DNA of 64,000 bases, taken from the NCBI GenBank assembly GCA_038529265.1, contig JBCBDX010000002.1, positions 124,001-188,000 on the forward strand. The letters are read 5' to 3'. Positions 8,641 through 21,913 of this stretch are shown in pieces. This stretch comes from JBCBDX01 sp038529265 (GTDB lineage: Bacteria; Pseudomonadota; Alphaproteobacteria; Rhizobiales; Rhizobiaceae). The position numbers and the translations under genes were made by a program. The notes below the pieces were generated by a model, which saw only the letters and a list, made by a program, of their open reading frames with translations, was not told the origin of the DNA and did no database searches. Position 1 is the stretch's first letter; every line of letters starts with the position of its first letter.

Positions 8641-8997
8641 ATGACACCGGAAAACGAAAACGCCGTCTACATAATCGTCGGGCGCGTAACGGCGGAAGAA
8701 GACGGTCCGCAAATCCCGGTTCATATTCTACTTACCGGCCCCGACGATGACAGCGTAATCCGTGATGCGCTCAATGCTCTGGCTGGCGACGGCTATCATG
8801 AGGCTGATTTTGATCAAATCGGCACATTAACCGACCAACCGATCGAAGAGCCGCATGCATCTGCTTATCAGGGCGCCATGGAAGGCGAAGTCGCGATCAT
8901 CACCTTCGACGAAGAGCTAGACAGAGGTGACGACGAAGACGGCATGGACGCTGATAATGTTCACCCGTTTGAAGCCTTAAAGGATTGGGGCAGCTAG
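8641..8997 (+). CDS. Small acidic protein of unknown function
   Basis: A 118-residue protein, strongly acidic (DRGDDEDGMDAD near the C-terminus), with no signal peptide or membrane segment. The N-terminal half (AVYIIVGRVTAEEDGPQIPVHIL) suggests a beta-rich fold. I do not recognise the family. It starts 43 bases after the mannosyltransferase on the same strand and ends just before a bidirectional terminator shared with rpoC. A cytoplasmic location is likely. Function cannot be inferred from the context. Confidence 0.7.
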   Translation: MTPENENAVYIIVGRVTAEEDGPQIPVHILLTGPDDDSVIRDALNALAGDGYHEADFDQIGTLTDQPIEEPHASAYQGAMEGEVAIITFDEELDRGDDEDGMDADNVHPFEALKDWGS

Positions 8998-9022
8998 GCC
9001 GGACGTTTTTCAACAGCAAATG

Positions 9023-9060
9023 AAAAAGGGCAGGAGAACAATCCCCTGCCCTTTAATTTT
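9023..9060. terminator. Bidirectional intrinsic terminator between the acidic ORF and rpoC
   Basis: The stem AAAGGGCAGG / CCTGCCCTTT has T-rich tails on both strands. It lies between two convergent genes and can end the rpoBC transcript as well as the plus-strand unit. Confidence 0.85.
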
Positions 9061-9081
9061 ATCGGAGGTTGGAAGCCGCGA

Positions 9082-12000
9082 TTACTCGGCAGCTTCGCCT
9101 TCACGCAGATCTTCCAGAACGCCTTCCGCTTGCGCGCTGGCCTCTTCGCGACGCTGATCAAGGATCAGGTCGTCACGTGAAGTCGCGATGCGGCGGATCT
9201 GGTTCATCGCCCCACCGGTACCGGCCGGGATCAAGCGACCGACGATGACGTTTTCTTTCAGACCCTGCAGCGTATCGATCTTGCCAGCAATCGAGGCTTC
9301 CGTGAGAACCTTGGTGGTCTCCTGGAACGATGCAGCCGAGATGAAGGATGGCGTCTGCAGCGATGCTTTCGTGATGCCGAGCAGAACCGGTTCGCCTTTG
9401 GCTGGTTCTTTGCCTTCTTCCTTCAGACGCTCGTTGACATCTTCCAGTTCGATCCGGTCGACATTATCGCCAGCAATGTAGCCGCTTTCACCCGGATCGG
9501 TGATCTCAATCTTTTGCAGCATCTGGCGAACAATCACTTCAATGTGCTTGTCGTTGATAATCACGCCCTGCAAACGATAGACTTCTTGGATTTCATTGAC
9601 GAGGTACGAAGCAAGCGCCTCAACACCCTTGACCGACAGAATATCGTGCGGCGCCGGGTTACCATCCAGAATATATTCGCCACGCTCGATCGGATCACCA
9701 TCCTGCAAGTGGAACGGTCGGGACTTCGGAATGAGGTATTCCGCAGGCTCCTGCGTTTCATCATGCGGGTCGATGTGGATTTTGCGCTTGTTCTTGTAGT
9801 CACGGCCAAAGCGGATTGTACCGTCAATCTCAGCGATAACGGCATGATCTTTCGGGCGACGCGCTTCAAACAGTTCAGCCACCCGCGGCAGACCACCGGT
9901 GATGTCTTTCGTTTTTGCGCTTTCCATTGGAATACGTGCGATCACGTCACCCGGCTTGACCGTTGCACCTGGCTCAACCGATAGAACAGCATCCACTGAC
10001 AACAGGATACGTGCATCACCACCACGGGCCAGTTTGGCGATCTCGCCATCCTTGCCTTCAATGGCAATCGCCGGTTTCAGATCGGCACCACGTGGGTTTG
10101 AACGCCAATCAATGACTTCACGTTTGGTGATACCGGTATTCTCATCGGCAGATTCTTGAACCGAAACGCCGTCAACAACATCCTCAAAGAGTGCCTTGCC
10201 TTCAACTTCGGTCATGAGCGGCCGGGTATATGGATCCCACTCGGCAAGGCGCTGGCCACGTTTGATCTTATCGCCATCATCAACCATCAGCTTAGAGCCG
10301 TAGGTCACTTTGTGAGACGCACGCTCCTCGCCCTTCTCGTCCATAATAAGAATGGACATGTTGCGGCCCATGGCAATCATGTTGCCTTCCGAGTTGCGCA
10401 CCACATTGCGGTTCTTGATCTTCACTTCACCGTCATAGGACGCCTCAATGAAGGACGTATCGACAACTTGAGCCGTACCGCCCATGTGGAAAGTACGCAT
10501 CGTCAACTGTGTGCCAGGCTCGCCGATGGATTGCGCTGCGATAACGCCAACAGCTTCACCCATGTTGACCGGCGTACCACGCGCCAGGTCGCGACCATAA
10601 CAAACCGCACAAATGCCAGATTGCATCTCGCAGGTGAGCGCCGAACGGATTTGAACGGACTGGATACCAGCCTTTTCAATCGCATCGGCATCCGGCTCTT
10701 CAACCATCTCACCGGCTTTAACCAAGATCTCCTCCGTCTGCGGATGCATCACATCATGCAGCACAGTCCGGCCCAAAATACGCTGACCAAGAGACGCCAC
10801 AACCTGACCGGCATCAACGATGGCAGTCATGGTCAGGCCCTTTTCGGTACCACAATCCGTAGATGTGATGATGCAGTCTTGGGCCACATCGACCAGACGA
10901 CGTGTCAGATAACCTGAGTTCGCTGTCTTCAAGGCCGTATCGGCAAGACCTTTACGAGCACCGTGAGTCGAGTTGAAGTACTCGTTAACGGTCAGACCCT
11001 CTTTAAAGTTCGAGATGATAGGTGTTTCAATGATTGAACCATCCGGTTTGGCCATGAGGCCACGCATACCGGCAAGCTGCTTCATCTGACGGGTTGAACC
11101 ACGCGCACCTGAACGGGCCATCATGTAGATGGAGTTCATCTGCTTTTGACGCCCATCATCATCAAACTTGACAGCCTGAATACCGGCCATTGTTTCATCT
11201 GTCAGACGATCATCACAACGTGCCCAAGCATCAACAACCTTGTTGTATTTCTCACCAAACGTGATCAGGCCATCATTATACTGCTGCTCATAATCCTTTA
11301 CGATGGCATCAGTTTCTTCAACGATACCCGACTTGGAATCCGGGATAACCATGTCGTCCTTGCCGAACGAAATGCCCGCTGTACATGCATGACGGAAGCC
11401 AAGCGCCATGATGCGGTCGCAGAAGATAACCGTCTCTTTCTGACCGCAGTGCCGGTAGACCGTATCGATCATCTTTGAGATGTTCTTCTTGGTCATTTCC
11501 TGGTTGCAGACGTCAAACGGCACTTTGAAGTTCTTTGGGAGCAACTCGCCAATGATCATGCGGCCAGGTGTCGTGTCGTGGATTTCAGAGACAGGATTGC
11601 CTTCCTCGTCGACAGTCTTGAACCGGCCTTTGATTTTGGTGTGAAGCGTCACGACCTTGTTTTCGATTGCATGGTGCAACTCGCCCATGTCAGCAAAAAC
11701 CATGCCCTCGCCCGGCTCATTCTCTGCCACGATGGACAGGTAGTAGAGGCCCAGGACCATATCCTGCGATGGCACGATGATTGGCTGACCATTGGCCGGA
11801 TGCAGAATGTTGTTGGTCGACATCATGAGAACACGTGCTTCCAACTGCGCTTCCAGAGAAAGCGGCACGTGAACCGCCATCTGGTCACCGTCAAAGTCAG
11901 CGTTAAACGCCGTACAAACGAGCGGGTGCAGTTGGATAGCCTTGCCTTCAATCAGCACAGGCTCAAATGCTTGAATGCCGAGACGGTGCAACGTCGGCGC

Positions 12001-13281
12001 ACGGTTCAAGAGAACCGGGTGCTCGCGGATAACCTCATCGAGAATGTCCCAGACTTCCGGCTTTTCCTTCTCAACCAATTTCTTGGCCTGTTTGACCGTT
12101 GATGAATAGCCTTTGGCATCCAGACGCGCGTAGATAAATGGCTTGAACAGTTCCAGCGCCATCTTCTTGGGCAAGCCACACTGGTGCAGCTTCAGTTCCG
12201 GGCCTGTCACGATCACTGAGCGACCCGAATAGTCCACGCGTTTGCCAAGCAGATTTTGACGGAAGCGACCCTGCTTGCCTTTGAGCATGTCAGACAGCGA
12301 TTTCAGCGGACGCTTGTTGGCACCCGTGATCGTGCGGCCACGACGACCATTGTCGAACAACGCATCAACAGATTCTTGTAGCATGCGCTTTTCGTTTCGA
12401 ATGATGATACCCGGTGCACGTAGCTCCATGAGGCGCTTCAACCGGTTGTTCCGGTTGATCACGCGACGATAGAGATCGTTCAGGTCAGAAGTCGCGAAGC
12501 GACCGCCATCAAGTGGTACCAGCGGACGAAGATCCGGCGGAATGACCGGAATGATTTTCATGATCATCCACTCAGGGCGGTTGCCTGAATCGATGAAGTT
12601 TTCAACGACCTTCAAGCGCTTCATAAGCTTTTTGGTTTTAAGCTCAGAGGACGTCGCATCGAGCTCTTCTCGCAAATCAACCGCAATCTTAGGCAGGTCA
12701 AGCGATGCCAAAATATCATGGATCGCTTCAGCGCCGATCATGGCAGTGAACTGATCTTCGCCATACTCTTCGGCGGCCTGCATGAACTCTTCTTCAGACA
12801 ACAACTGAAATTCGCCGAGCGGCGTCAGGCCGGGCTCAGTGACGATATAGTTCTCAAAGTAGAGGACGCGCTCAACATCTTTCAGTGTCATGTCGAGCAG
12901 CGTTGCGATGCGGCTTGGCAAAGACTTCAGGAACCAGATGTGCGCTACCGGCGCTGCGAGTTCGATGTGGCCCATGCGCTCGCGGCGCACTCGCGAGAGA
13001 GTGACTTCAACACCACACTTCTCACAGATGATGCCCTTGTACTTCATGCGCTTGTACTTGCCGCAAAGGCACTCGTAGTCCTTTACAGGACCAAAAATAC
13101 GCGCACAGAAAAGACCGTCGCGCTCCGGCTTGAACGTACGGTAGTTGATCGTTTCCGGCTTTTTGATCTCGCCATAAGACCAGGACAGGATTTTTTCAGG
13201 TGACGCGATCGAAATACGGATCGAGTCAAAGTTTTGTGACGTGGCCTGCGGGTTGAAGATATTTGCAACCTCTTGGTTCAT
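9082..13281 (-). CDS. rpoC: DNA-directed RNA polymerase subunit beta'
   Basis: Beta' forms half of the RNA polymerase active-site cleft. The 1399-residue product has the N-terminal zinc ribbon (CLCGKYKRMKYKGIICEKC, about 71-89), the catalytic magnesium motif NADFDGDQMAVH (about 463) and a second zinc site with Cys residues around 820-905, including CAVCYGRDLA. The C-terminal GGLPRVAELFEARRPK segment is intact. Length is typical for Rhizobiales. It follows rpoB by 107 bases and ends at a strong terminator. In many relatives rpsL follows directly; here two opposite-strand genes intervene. Confidence 0.98.
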   Translation of the reverse strand: MNQEVANIFNPQATSQNFDSIRISIASPEKILSWSYGEIKKPETINYRTFKPERDGLFCARIFGPVKDYECLCGKYKRMKYKGIICEKCGVEVTLSRVRRERMGHIELAAPVAHIWFLKSLPSRIATLLDMTLKDVERVLYFENYIVTEPGLTPLGEFQLLSEEEFMQAAEEYGEDQFTAMIGAEAIHDILASLDLPKIAVDLREELDATSSELKTKKLMKRLKVVENFIDSGNRPEWMIMKIIPVIPPDLRPLVPLDGGRFATSDLNDLYRRVINRNNRLKRLMELRAPGIIIRNEKRMLQESVDALFDNGRRGRTITGANKRPLKSLSDMLKGKQGRFRQNLLGKRVDYSGRSVIVTGPELKLHQCGLPKKMALELFKPFIYARLDAKGYSSTVKQAKKLVEKEKPEVWDILDEVIREHPVLLNRAPTLHRLGIQAFEPVLIEGKAIQLHPLVCTAFNADFDGDQMAVHVPLSLEAQLEARVLMMSTNNILHPANGQPIIVPSQDMVLGLYYLSIVAENEPGEGMVFADMGELHHAIENKVVTLHTKIKGRFKTVDEEGNPVSEIHDTTPGRMIIGELLPKNFKVPFDVCNQEMTKKNISKMIDTVYRHCGQKETVIFCDRIMALGFRHACTAGISFGKDDMVIPDSKSGIVEETDAIVKDYEQQYNDGLITFGEKYNKVVDAWARCDDRLTDETMAGIQAVKFDDDGRQKQMNSIYMMARSGARGSTRQMKQLAGMRGLMAKPDGSIIETPIISNFKEGLTVNEYFNSTHGARKGLADTALKTANSGYLTRRLVDVAQDCIITSTDCGTEKGLTMTAIVDAGQVVASLGQRILGRTVLHDVMHPQTEEILVKAGEMVEEPDADAIEKAGIQSVQIRSALTCEMQSGICAVCYGRDLARGTPVNMGEAVGVIAAQSIGEPGTQLTMRTFHMGGTAQVVDTSFIEASYDGEVKIKNRNVVRNSEGNMIAMGRNMSILIMDEKGEERASHKVTYGSKLMVDDGDKIKRGQRLAEWDPYTRPLMTEVEGKALFEDVVDGVSVQESADENTGITKREVIDWRSNPRGADLKPAIAIEGKDGEIAKLARGGDARILLSVDAVLSVEPGATVKPGDVIARIPMESAKTKDITGGLPRVAELFEARRPKDHAVIAEIDGTIRFGRDYKNKRKIHIDPHDETQEPAEYLIPKSRPFHLQDGDPIERGEYILDGNPAPHDILSVKGVEALASYLVNEIQEVYRLQGVIINDKHIEVIVRQMLQKIEITDPGESGYIAGDNVDRIELEDVNERLKEEGKEPAKGEPVLLGITKASLQTPSFISAASFQETTKVLTEASIAGKIDTLQGLKENVIVGRLIPAGTGGAMNQIRRIATSRDDLILDQRREEASAQAEGVLEDLREGEAAE

Positions 13282-13388
13282 GCCGTTCTCCTTAGCGGGC
13301 TATGCCCGTTTCATTCATGTGCCGGTAAGTCCGGCGAAATGGGTGAAGGCCGCCGCGGACTATCCCGCAGCGGCGTCATCAAAACACT

Positions 13389-17540
<4,152 letters not shown>

Positions 17541-17557
17541 TGCAGCTCCTCATCGTT

Positions 17558-17577
17558 CCGCCTGGCACGTCAGGCGG
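17558..17577 (-). promoter_or_regulatory. Stem-loop next to the rpoB ribosome binding site
   Basis: Perfect 7-bp arms CCGCCTG / CAGGCGG enclose a 6-base loop, ending about 18 bases before the rpoB start on the transcribed strand. There is no T-run. It could tune rpoB translation or protect an RNA end created by processing in the rplL-rpoB gap. Confidence 0.4.
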
Positions 17578-17743
17578 CATTTGTTCAGTTCTGACCGCCC
17601 GGCTGTGCCATGCCGGTGATCTATGCCTAAACAGGCTCGAAACCCATGCAACCGGTTTCGCAGCCCTGAAACGGTTAAAACCCGTTTCCAAAATTCCTCA
17701 AAGTGAGGAAATCGGGAAAAGGGTCTGTTCGTACGGAACCGGA

Positions 17744-17765
17744 CGGCAGGACAGATATCCTGCCG
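17744..17765 (-). promoter_or_regulatory. Stem-loop after rplL (attenuator or processing site)
   Basis: Arms CGGCAGGA / TCCTGCCG lie 13 bases beyond the rplL stop. No T-run follows in the direction of transcription. In enterobacteria the rplL-rpoB gap holds an attenuator and an RNase III site that make L7/L12 more abundant than beta; this stem is the candidate equivalent. Confidence 0.45.
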
Positions 17766-17777
17766 CCCGAAATCGAA

Positions 17778-18158
17778 TTACTTCATTGCAGCAGTTGCGC
17801 CAGCTTCCTGAAGTTTCTTGACGATTTCCTCGGCTTCGCCTTTGGAAATACCCTCTTTGATTGGCTTTGGAGCGCCTTCAACGAGGTCTTTGGCTTCTTT
17901 CAGGCCAAGACCTGTGATGCCGCGAACTTCCTTGATGACGTTGATTTTCTTGTCACCAGCAGATTCAAGAATGACGTCAAATTCGTCTTTCTCTTCTGCA
18001 GGTGCAGCATCGCCACCAGCAGCGCCACCAGCAGCAGCAACAGCAACAGGCGCAGCAGCAGAAACGCCCCATTTTTCTTCAAGCATTTTGGAAAGCTCAG
18101 CAGCTTCCAAAACTGTCAATGCGGACAGATCGTCCACGATTTTAGCAAGATCAGCCAT
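17778..18158 (-). CDS. rplL: 50S ribosomal protein L7/L12
   Basis: L7/L12 forms the flexible ribosomal stalk that recruits translational GTPases and is present in several copies per ribosome. The 126-residue product has the N-terminal dimerisation domain, an Ala/Gly-rich hinge around residues 35-55, and the conserved C-terminal domain with KINVIKEVRG and GLGLKEAKDLVE. It lies 56 bases after rplJ. Confidence 0.98.
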   Translation of the reverse strand: MADLAKIVDDLSALTVLEAAELSKMLEEKWGVSAAAPVAVAAAGGAAGGDAAPAEEKDEFDVILESAGDKKINVIKEVRGITGLGLKEAKDLVEGAPKPIKEGISKGEAEEIVKKLQEAGATAAMK

Positions 18159-18214
18159 TTTTCAGTTCCTAATTTGGTTCGAACAGTTCAGTTGGTTTTC
18201 TCAAAGAAGAGGCC

Positions 18215-18736
18215 TTACGCAGCCTCGCCCTCCTTTTGGGCATAAGCGTTGATGACGCGTGCGAGCTGAGCGCCCGGCGCGGCAGTAACGCTTGCGATAC
18301 GAGAAGCTGGTGTTGAGAGCATGCCAAGAATCTTGCCACGCAATTCGTCCAGCGATGGCAGTTCGGCCAAAGCCTTTACACCACCTGCATCAAGTACCGT
18401 GGCACCCAGCGCGCCACCCAAGACAACGAGCTTGTCGTTGGCTTTGGCGAAATCACTGGCTACCTTGGGCGCCGTTACCGGATCTTCGGCGTAAGCAATG
18501 AGCGTTTGACCCTTGAAAAGATCACCCATGCCTTCGGCGTCCGTGCCCTGAAGAGCGATTTTGGCAAGACGGTTCTTTGCGACTTTCACAGTGCCACCAG
18601 CCGTACGCATCTTTGAGCGCAAGTCGCTCATTTCAGCCACGGTCAGACCTGTGTAGTGGGCCACAATAACGGAACCGGAGTCTTTAAAGACCTGGTTCAG
18701 CTCAGTGACAAATTCGCGCTTTTGCGTTCTATCCAC
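18215..18736 (-). CDS. rplJ: 50S ribosomal protein L10
   Basis: L10 anchors the L7/L12 dimers on the ribosome and the complex represses translation of its own leader. I chose the GTG start giving VDRTQKREFVTELNQVF, because GGAGAG lies 7 bases upstream, the resulting 173 residues equal the usual L10 length, and the family aligns from here. An ATG 19 codons upstream would add residues unlike any L10. The C-terminal helix carrying the L7/L12 binding sites is present. Confidence 0.95.
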   Translation of the reverse strand: MDRTQKREFVTELNQVFKDSGSVIVAHYTGLTVAEMSDLRSKMRTAGGTVKVAKNRLAKIALQGTDAEGMGDLFKGQTLIAYAEDPVTAPKVASDFAKANDKLVVLGGALGATVLDAGGVKALAELPSLDELRGKILGMLSTPASRIASVTAAPGAQLARVINAYAQKEGEAA

Positions 18737-19063
18737 TTCGTCTCTCCGTTTGACGGTAATTCCAAAGGAAATACCGCTGGTTGCCTTTGCCACTCCAGTG
18801 ACCGGTCAGGTCCCCGGAGCAACGCTCGAGGATCCCTGTCCCCTTTCATCGGATCGCGAAAATGCGAACTGACTAAAGGCACTACGGTTCGAACCAATTT
18901 TGTGGGATACCCCACCAAATTCGTCCTACCCCGTCTCATGCAGGCCCGTTTGGTATTAAGGCGAGCCACCTGCAATCTCGGACAGAGGGACCGGATCAGT
19001 TTCCTTTTCCGGCCATCCGTACCGGCCCAAGCCGGGACGGAATTTTTGTTTGTGCGTTGCGTG
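18737..19063 (-). promoter_or_regulatory. L10 leader region between rplA and rplJ
   Basis: A 327-base gap without a gene. Its transcript can form a TGCAGG / CCTGCA-closed stem (18939-18974) with a long internal portion, plus a small GTGGG / CCCAC hairpin (18903-18914). In bacteria this position holds the L10-binding autoregulatory leader and often a promoter. The match to the L10 leader is by position and the conserved closing stem, not by a covariance search. Confidence 0.5.
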
Positions 19064-19762
19064 TTATTGAGCAGCCAGACTGCTCACATCCACACGTACG
19101 CCAGCGCCCATGGTCGATGAAATCGCAAGACGCTTCAAATAAGTTCCCTTCGCACCAGATGGTTTGGCCTTATTGACCGCATCCACCAATGCGCGAACAT
19201 TTTCTTCGATCGCTTTGGCATCAAATGATGCCTTGCCCGCACGTGCATGTACGATGCCGGCTTTCTCAACGCGGAACTCTACAGCACCACCCTTAGAAGC
19301 CTTGACAGCCTCGGTCACGTTCGGTGTCACAGTGCCCACTTTTGGGTTCGGCATCATGCCGCGTGGACCGAGAACCTTACCCAAACGACCGACCAGCGGC
19401 ATCATGTCAGGCGTTGCGATGCAGCGGTCAAAATCGATGTTACCGCCTTGAACGGCTTCAACGAGCTCCTCGGCGCCAACAACGTCAGCGCCAGCTGCTT
19501 TGGCTTCTTCTGCTTTGTCACCGCGTGCAAAAACGGCAACGCGGACGGTTGCGCCCGTGCCGTTAGGCAGGTTGACGACACCGCGCACCATTTGATCGGC
19601 ATGGCGTGGATCAACACCCAGGTTCATCGCGACTTCAATTGTCTCATCGAACTTTGCCGTTGCGCGCTCTTTGACCATGCCGATGGCAGTGGACAATTCT
19701 ACAGTCGCGTTTTTATCGACACCCTGACGAAGGGCTTTTGTTCTTTTACCAATGCGTGCCAT
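19064..19762 (-). CDS. rplA: 50S ribosomal protein L1
   Basis: L1 forms the mobile stalk at the E site and represses the rplK-rplA operon by binding its mRNA. The 232-residue product starts MARIGKRTKALRQGVD and has the conserved domain II segment GRLGKVLGPRGMMPNPK (about 123-139) and GTYLKRLAISSTMG near the C-terminus. It begins 3 bases after the rplK stop, so the pair is coupled. Confidence 0.98.
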   Translation of the reverse strand: MARIGKRTKALRQGVDKNATVELSTAIGMVKERATAKFDETIEVAMNLGVDPRHADQMVRGVVNLPNGTGATVRVAVFARGDKAEEAKAAGADVVGAEELVEAVQGGNIDFDRCIATPDMMPLVGRLGKVLGPRGMMPNPKVGTVTPNVTEAVKASKGGAVEFRVEKAGIVHARAGKASFDAKAIEENVRALVDAVNKAKPSGAKGTYLKRLAISSTMGAGVRVDVSSLAAQ

Positions 19763-19765
19763 CGA

Positions 19766-20194
19766 TTAGCCCTCCACCTGCAAGCCCATGGCCCGAGCAG
19801 AACCTTCGATCTGGCGCATGGCGCCTTCAATGTCCGCTGCATTCAGGTCTTTCATTTTCAACTCGGCAATCTCTTTGATTTTGTCGCGCGAGATTTTTCC
19901 AGCAGACGCCTTGCCCGGCTCTTTAGAACCTGACTTCAAGCCAGCCGCTTTTTTCAAAAGGTAAGATGCTGGTGGCGTCTTCGTTTTGAATGTGAAGGAC
20001 TTGTCTTGGTAATATGTAATAGTCGTCGGAACCGGCGCGTTCTTTTCCATCTCACCGGTCGCCGCATTGAAGGCCTTACAAAATTCCATAATGTTGATGC
20101 CACGCTGACCAAGCGCCGGGCCAATTGGCGGCGACGGGTTGGCAGCACCGGCTGGAACTTGCAGCTTCAAATAACCTGCAACTTTCTTTGCCAT
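19766..20194 (-). CDS. rplK: 50S ribosomal protein L11
   Basis: L11 binds the GTPase-associated centre of 23S rRNA and is needed for RelA activation. The chosen start gives MAKKVAGYLKLQVPAG and 142 residues, the family length; an upstream ATG would add 14 unrelated residues. The Pro-rich NPSPPIGPALGQRG segment (about 20-33), target of thiopeptide antibiotics, is intact. A 155-base gap separates it from nusG and may hold a promoter. Confidence 0.98.
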   Translation of the reverse strand: MAKKVAGYLKLQVPAGAANPSPPIGPALGQRGINIMEFCKAFNAATGEMEKNAPVPTTITYYQDKSFTFKTKTPPASYLLKKAAGLKSGSKEPGKASAGKISRDKIKEIAELKMKDLNAADIEGAMRQIEGSARAMGLQVEG

Positions 20195-20349
20195 TATATT
20201 TTCACTCCGTTGCTGACATTTTGTCAGCGGTTTCAAGTGTTGGTGGTGCGATCAGGCCTGCTTGGCATACAGCCCCTCATCTCCCACCGGTTTTGCGGTT
20301 TACACCGCGTTTCCAGCCGCGCATGCGACCGAACTTTTATGAAGGAGCG

Positions 20350-20883
20350 TTAGCCACCCTTCTCCACCATGCCGAATTCCAGATCGACAGGCGTCGCACG
20401 CCCAAAAATTGACACTTCCACTTTCAGGCGCGAACGCTCTTCGTCCACTTCCTGAACAACACCATTAAACGATGCAAAGGAACCTTCGATCACGCGGACG
20501 CTCTCGCCAACTTCAAAAGACACACTTGGTTTCGGCCGCTCGACACCCTCTTGGACGGCACCCAAAATCTGTTCCGCTTCTTTTTCAGTAATCGGAACTG
20601 GTCTTTGGTCAGAACCAAGAAAGCCGGTAACCTTCGGCGTGTTCTTGATCAAGTGATAGACATCATCCGTCAACTTCGCCTTGACCATCACATAGCCTGG
20701 ATAGAAGCGGCGCTCTGCCTCAACTTTGCGACCCTTGCGAACTTCAATGACTTTCTCTGTCGGCACCAAAATCTGCTCGAAAAAGTCCGACAGGCCTTTA
20801 ATACGCGCCGATTCCATAATGGAGTCAGCGACCTTCTTTTCGAAGTTCGAGTAGGCGTGAACGATGTACCAGCGAGCGGTCAT
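20350..20883 (-). CDS. nusG: Transcription termination/antitermination protein NusG
   Basis: NusG binds the beta' clamp helices to suppress pausing and couples polymerase to Rho or the ribosome. The 177-residue product has the NGN domain starting MTARWYIVHAYSNFEKKV and the KOW domain (GESVRVIEGSFASFNGVVQEVD, split at about residue 140). An ATG 7 codons upstream is possible, but the family begins at MTARWY. It lies 36 bases after secE. Confidence 0.97.
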   Translation of the reverse strand: MTARWYIVHAYSNFEKKVADSIMESARIKGLSDFFEQILVPTEKVIEVRKGRKVEAERRFYPGYVMVKAKLTDDVYHLIKNTPKVTGFLGSDQRPVPITEKEAEQILGAVQEGVERPKPSVSFEVGESVRVIEGSFASFNGVVQEVDEERSRLKVEVSIFGRATPVDLEFGMVEKGG

Positions 20884-20919
20884 GGGCGACAATATTCCAG
20901 TCATTTAATGTGGTTCGAC

Positions 20920-21111
20920 TTAAGTGCCGAAAACGATTGAAAAGCCCCAGCTATAGAGCTGGTCAGCCAAAAAGAAAAAAGTGGATGCCAAAGCCACCAT
21001 GATAAGCACCATAACCGATGAGACCATCGTCTCGCGACGCGATGTCCAAGTGACTTTTGCCGTCTCATTACGAACTTGCTGGAGAAATTCAAAAGGATTG
21101 GTGCGCGCCAT
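20920..21111 (-). CDS. secE: Preprotein translocase subunit SecE
   Basis: SecE stabilises the SecYEG channel in the inner membrane. The 63-residue product is the short form: an amphipathic segment (PFEFLQQVRNETAKVTW, about 6-22) followed by one transmembrane helix (about 29-50). The VTWTSRRET motif at the membrane edge is the family signature. It sits between tRNA-Trp and nusG, the standard arrangement. Confidence 0.97.
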   Translation of the reverse strand: MARTNPFEFLQQVRNETAKVTWTSRRETMVSSVMVLIMVALASTFFFLADQLYSWGFSIVFGT

Positions 21112-21325
21112 TTTCTCTTGCCTATCACCCCAGCCTTGCCTGCTGAAGCGCTCCTTAATTCATAGGCACATTCGGCAAGACGCTAAACAAGAAAGTCTGC
21201 GATGCCTGATCAAATGCCTTTTTGGTGGTAGCGCACACGCAATTCATGCAATCCGGCGCAATTGCGCAGATAGCCGTGCATCATGCGAAGATCAAGTGGG
21301 GTTTTAGAAAAAGTCAATAAAAAAA

Positions 21326-21401
21326 TGGCAGGGGCACACAGGCTCGAACTGTGGACCTTCGGTTTTGGAGACCGACGCTCTACCAACTGAGCTATACCCC
21401 T
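21326..21401 (-). tRNA. tRNA-Trp (CCA anticodon)
   Basis: The 76-base sequence folds into a cloverleaf with a 7-bp acceptor stem (AGGGGTA / TGCCCCT), GTTCGAGCC in the T arm, anticodon CCA in the loop TCTCCAAAA, and an encoded 3' CCA. It lies upstream of secE. Confidence 0.97.
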
Positions 21402-21420
21402 GCAGGGTAAGGTGAAGCGG

Positions 21421-21449
21421 GTGATAGTTCGGCTCACCGCATGATGCAA
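21421..21449 (-). promoter_or_regulatory. Candidate promoter of tRNA-Trp
   Basis: TTGCAT, a 17-base spacer and TATCAC on the minus strand. The predicted transcript start would lie about 12 bases before the tRNA. Such short leaders are normal for tRNA genes. Confidence 0.45.
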
Positions 21450-21485
21450 CAGGAAACTTCCCGGAAGAAAGCCGTTTTGCGCCAC

Positions 21486-21896
21486 TTACTCCTTAACCTG
21501 GTGCACCTCGATCACGTTACCATCGGGATCATAGAAGAAAATCTGGTGCCACTCGGCAGCGGCGACGTGGCCATAGTCAGAATATGGTATTTTCTTTGCT
21601 TCCAAGTGTCGCTTAAAAGCTTCAATGTCGTCTGTGCGAAACGCAATATGGCCCTGGTGCAATGGGTTGACGAAATTACCGGTGCGAATGCCCAACTCCA
21701 TATCCTTTTGGGCCAAATGAAACTGTGTATCCCCATCATGTCGGAAGGTCACCGCACCATCAAAGCCCTTGTTCATTTCACGCTTTGGCCGGTTTTCCGC
21801 CTCTTCTTCCGGTAATCCCAGCACGTCAGCATAGAATGTGTCCATGCGCTCAACATTGTCAGTGGCAACATTCACATGGTGCAAAGTCAGTTTCAT
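21486..21896 (-). CDS. VOC-family (glyoxalase/dioxygenase fold) protein
   Basis: A 136-residue single VOC protein. It starts with the first beta-alpha-beta unit MKLTLHHVNVATDNVERMDTF and has candidate metal ligands in HHVN (about 6-9), QGHIAF (about 81) and NVIEVHQ at the end; the DPDGNVIE motif is the VOC C-terminal signature. Substrate is unknown. A GGGAGG ribosome binding site precedes the ATG. Together with the next VOC gene it is inserted between tuf copy 2 and tRNA-Trp, where many proteobacteria have no gene. Confidence 0.85.
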   Translation of the reverse strand: MKLTLHHVNVATDNVERMDTFYADVLGLPEEEAENRPKREMNKGFDGAVTFRHDGDTQFHLAQKDMELGIRTGNFVNPLHQGHIAFRTDDIEAFKRHLEAKKIPYSDYGHVAAAEWHQIFFYDPDGNVIEVHQVKE

Positions 21897-21913
21897 AATG
21901 GACCTCCCAAACT

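Noticed and set aside
10156..10917. 253-codon open frame opposite rpoC
   Set aside because: Antisense to a conserved region of rpoC; no start context or domain.
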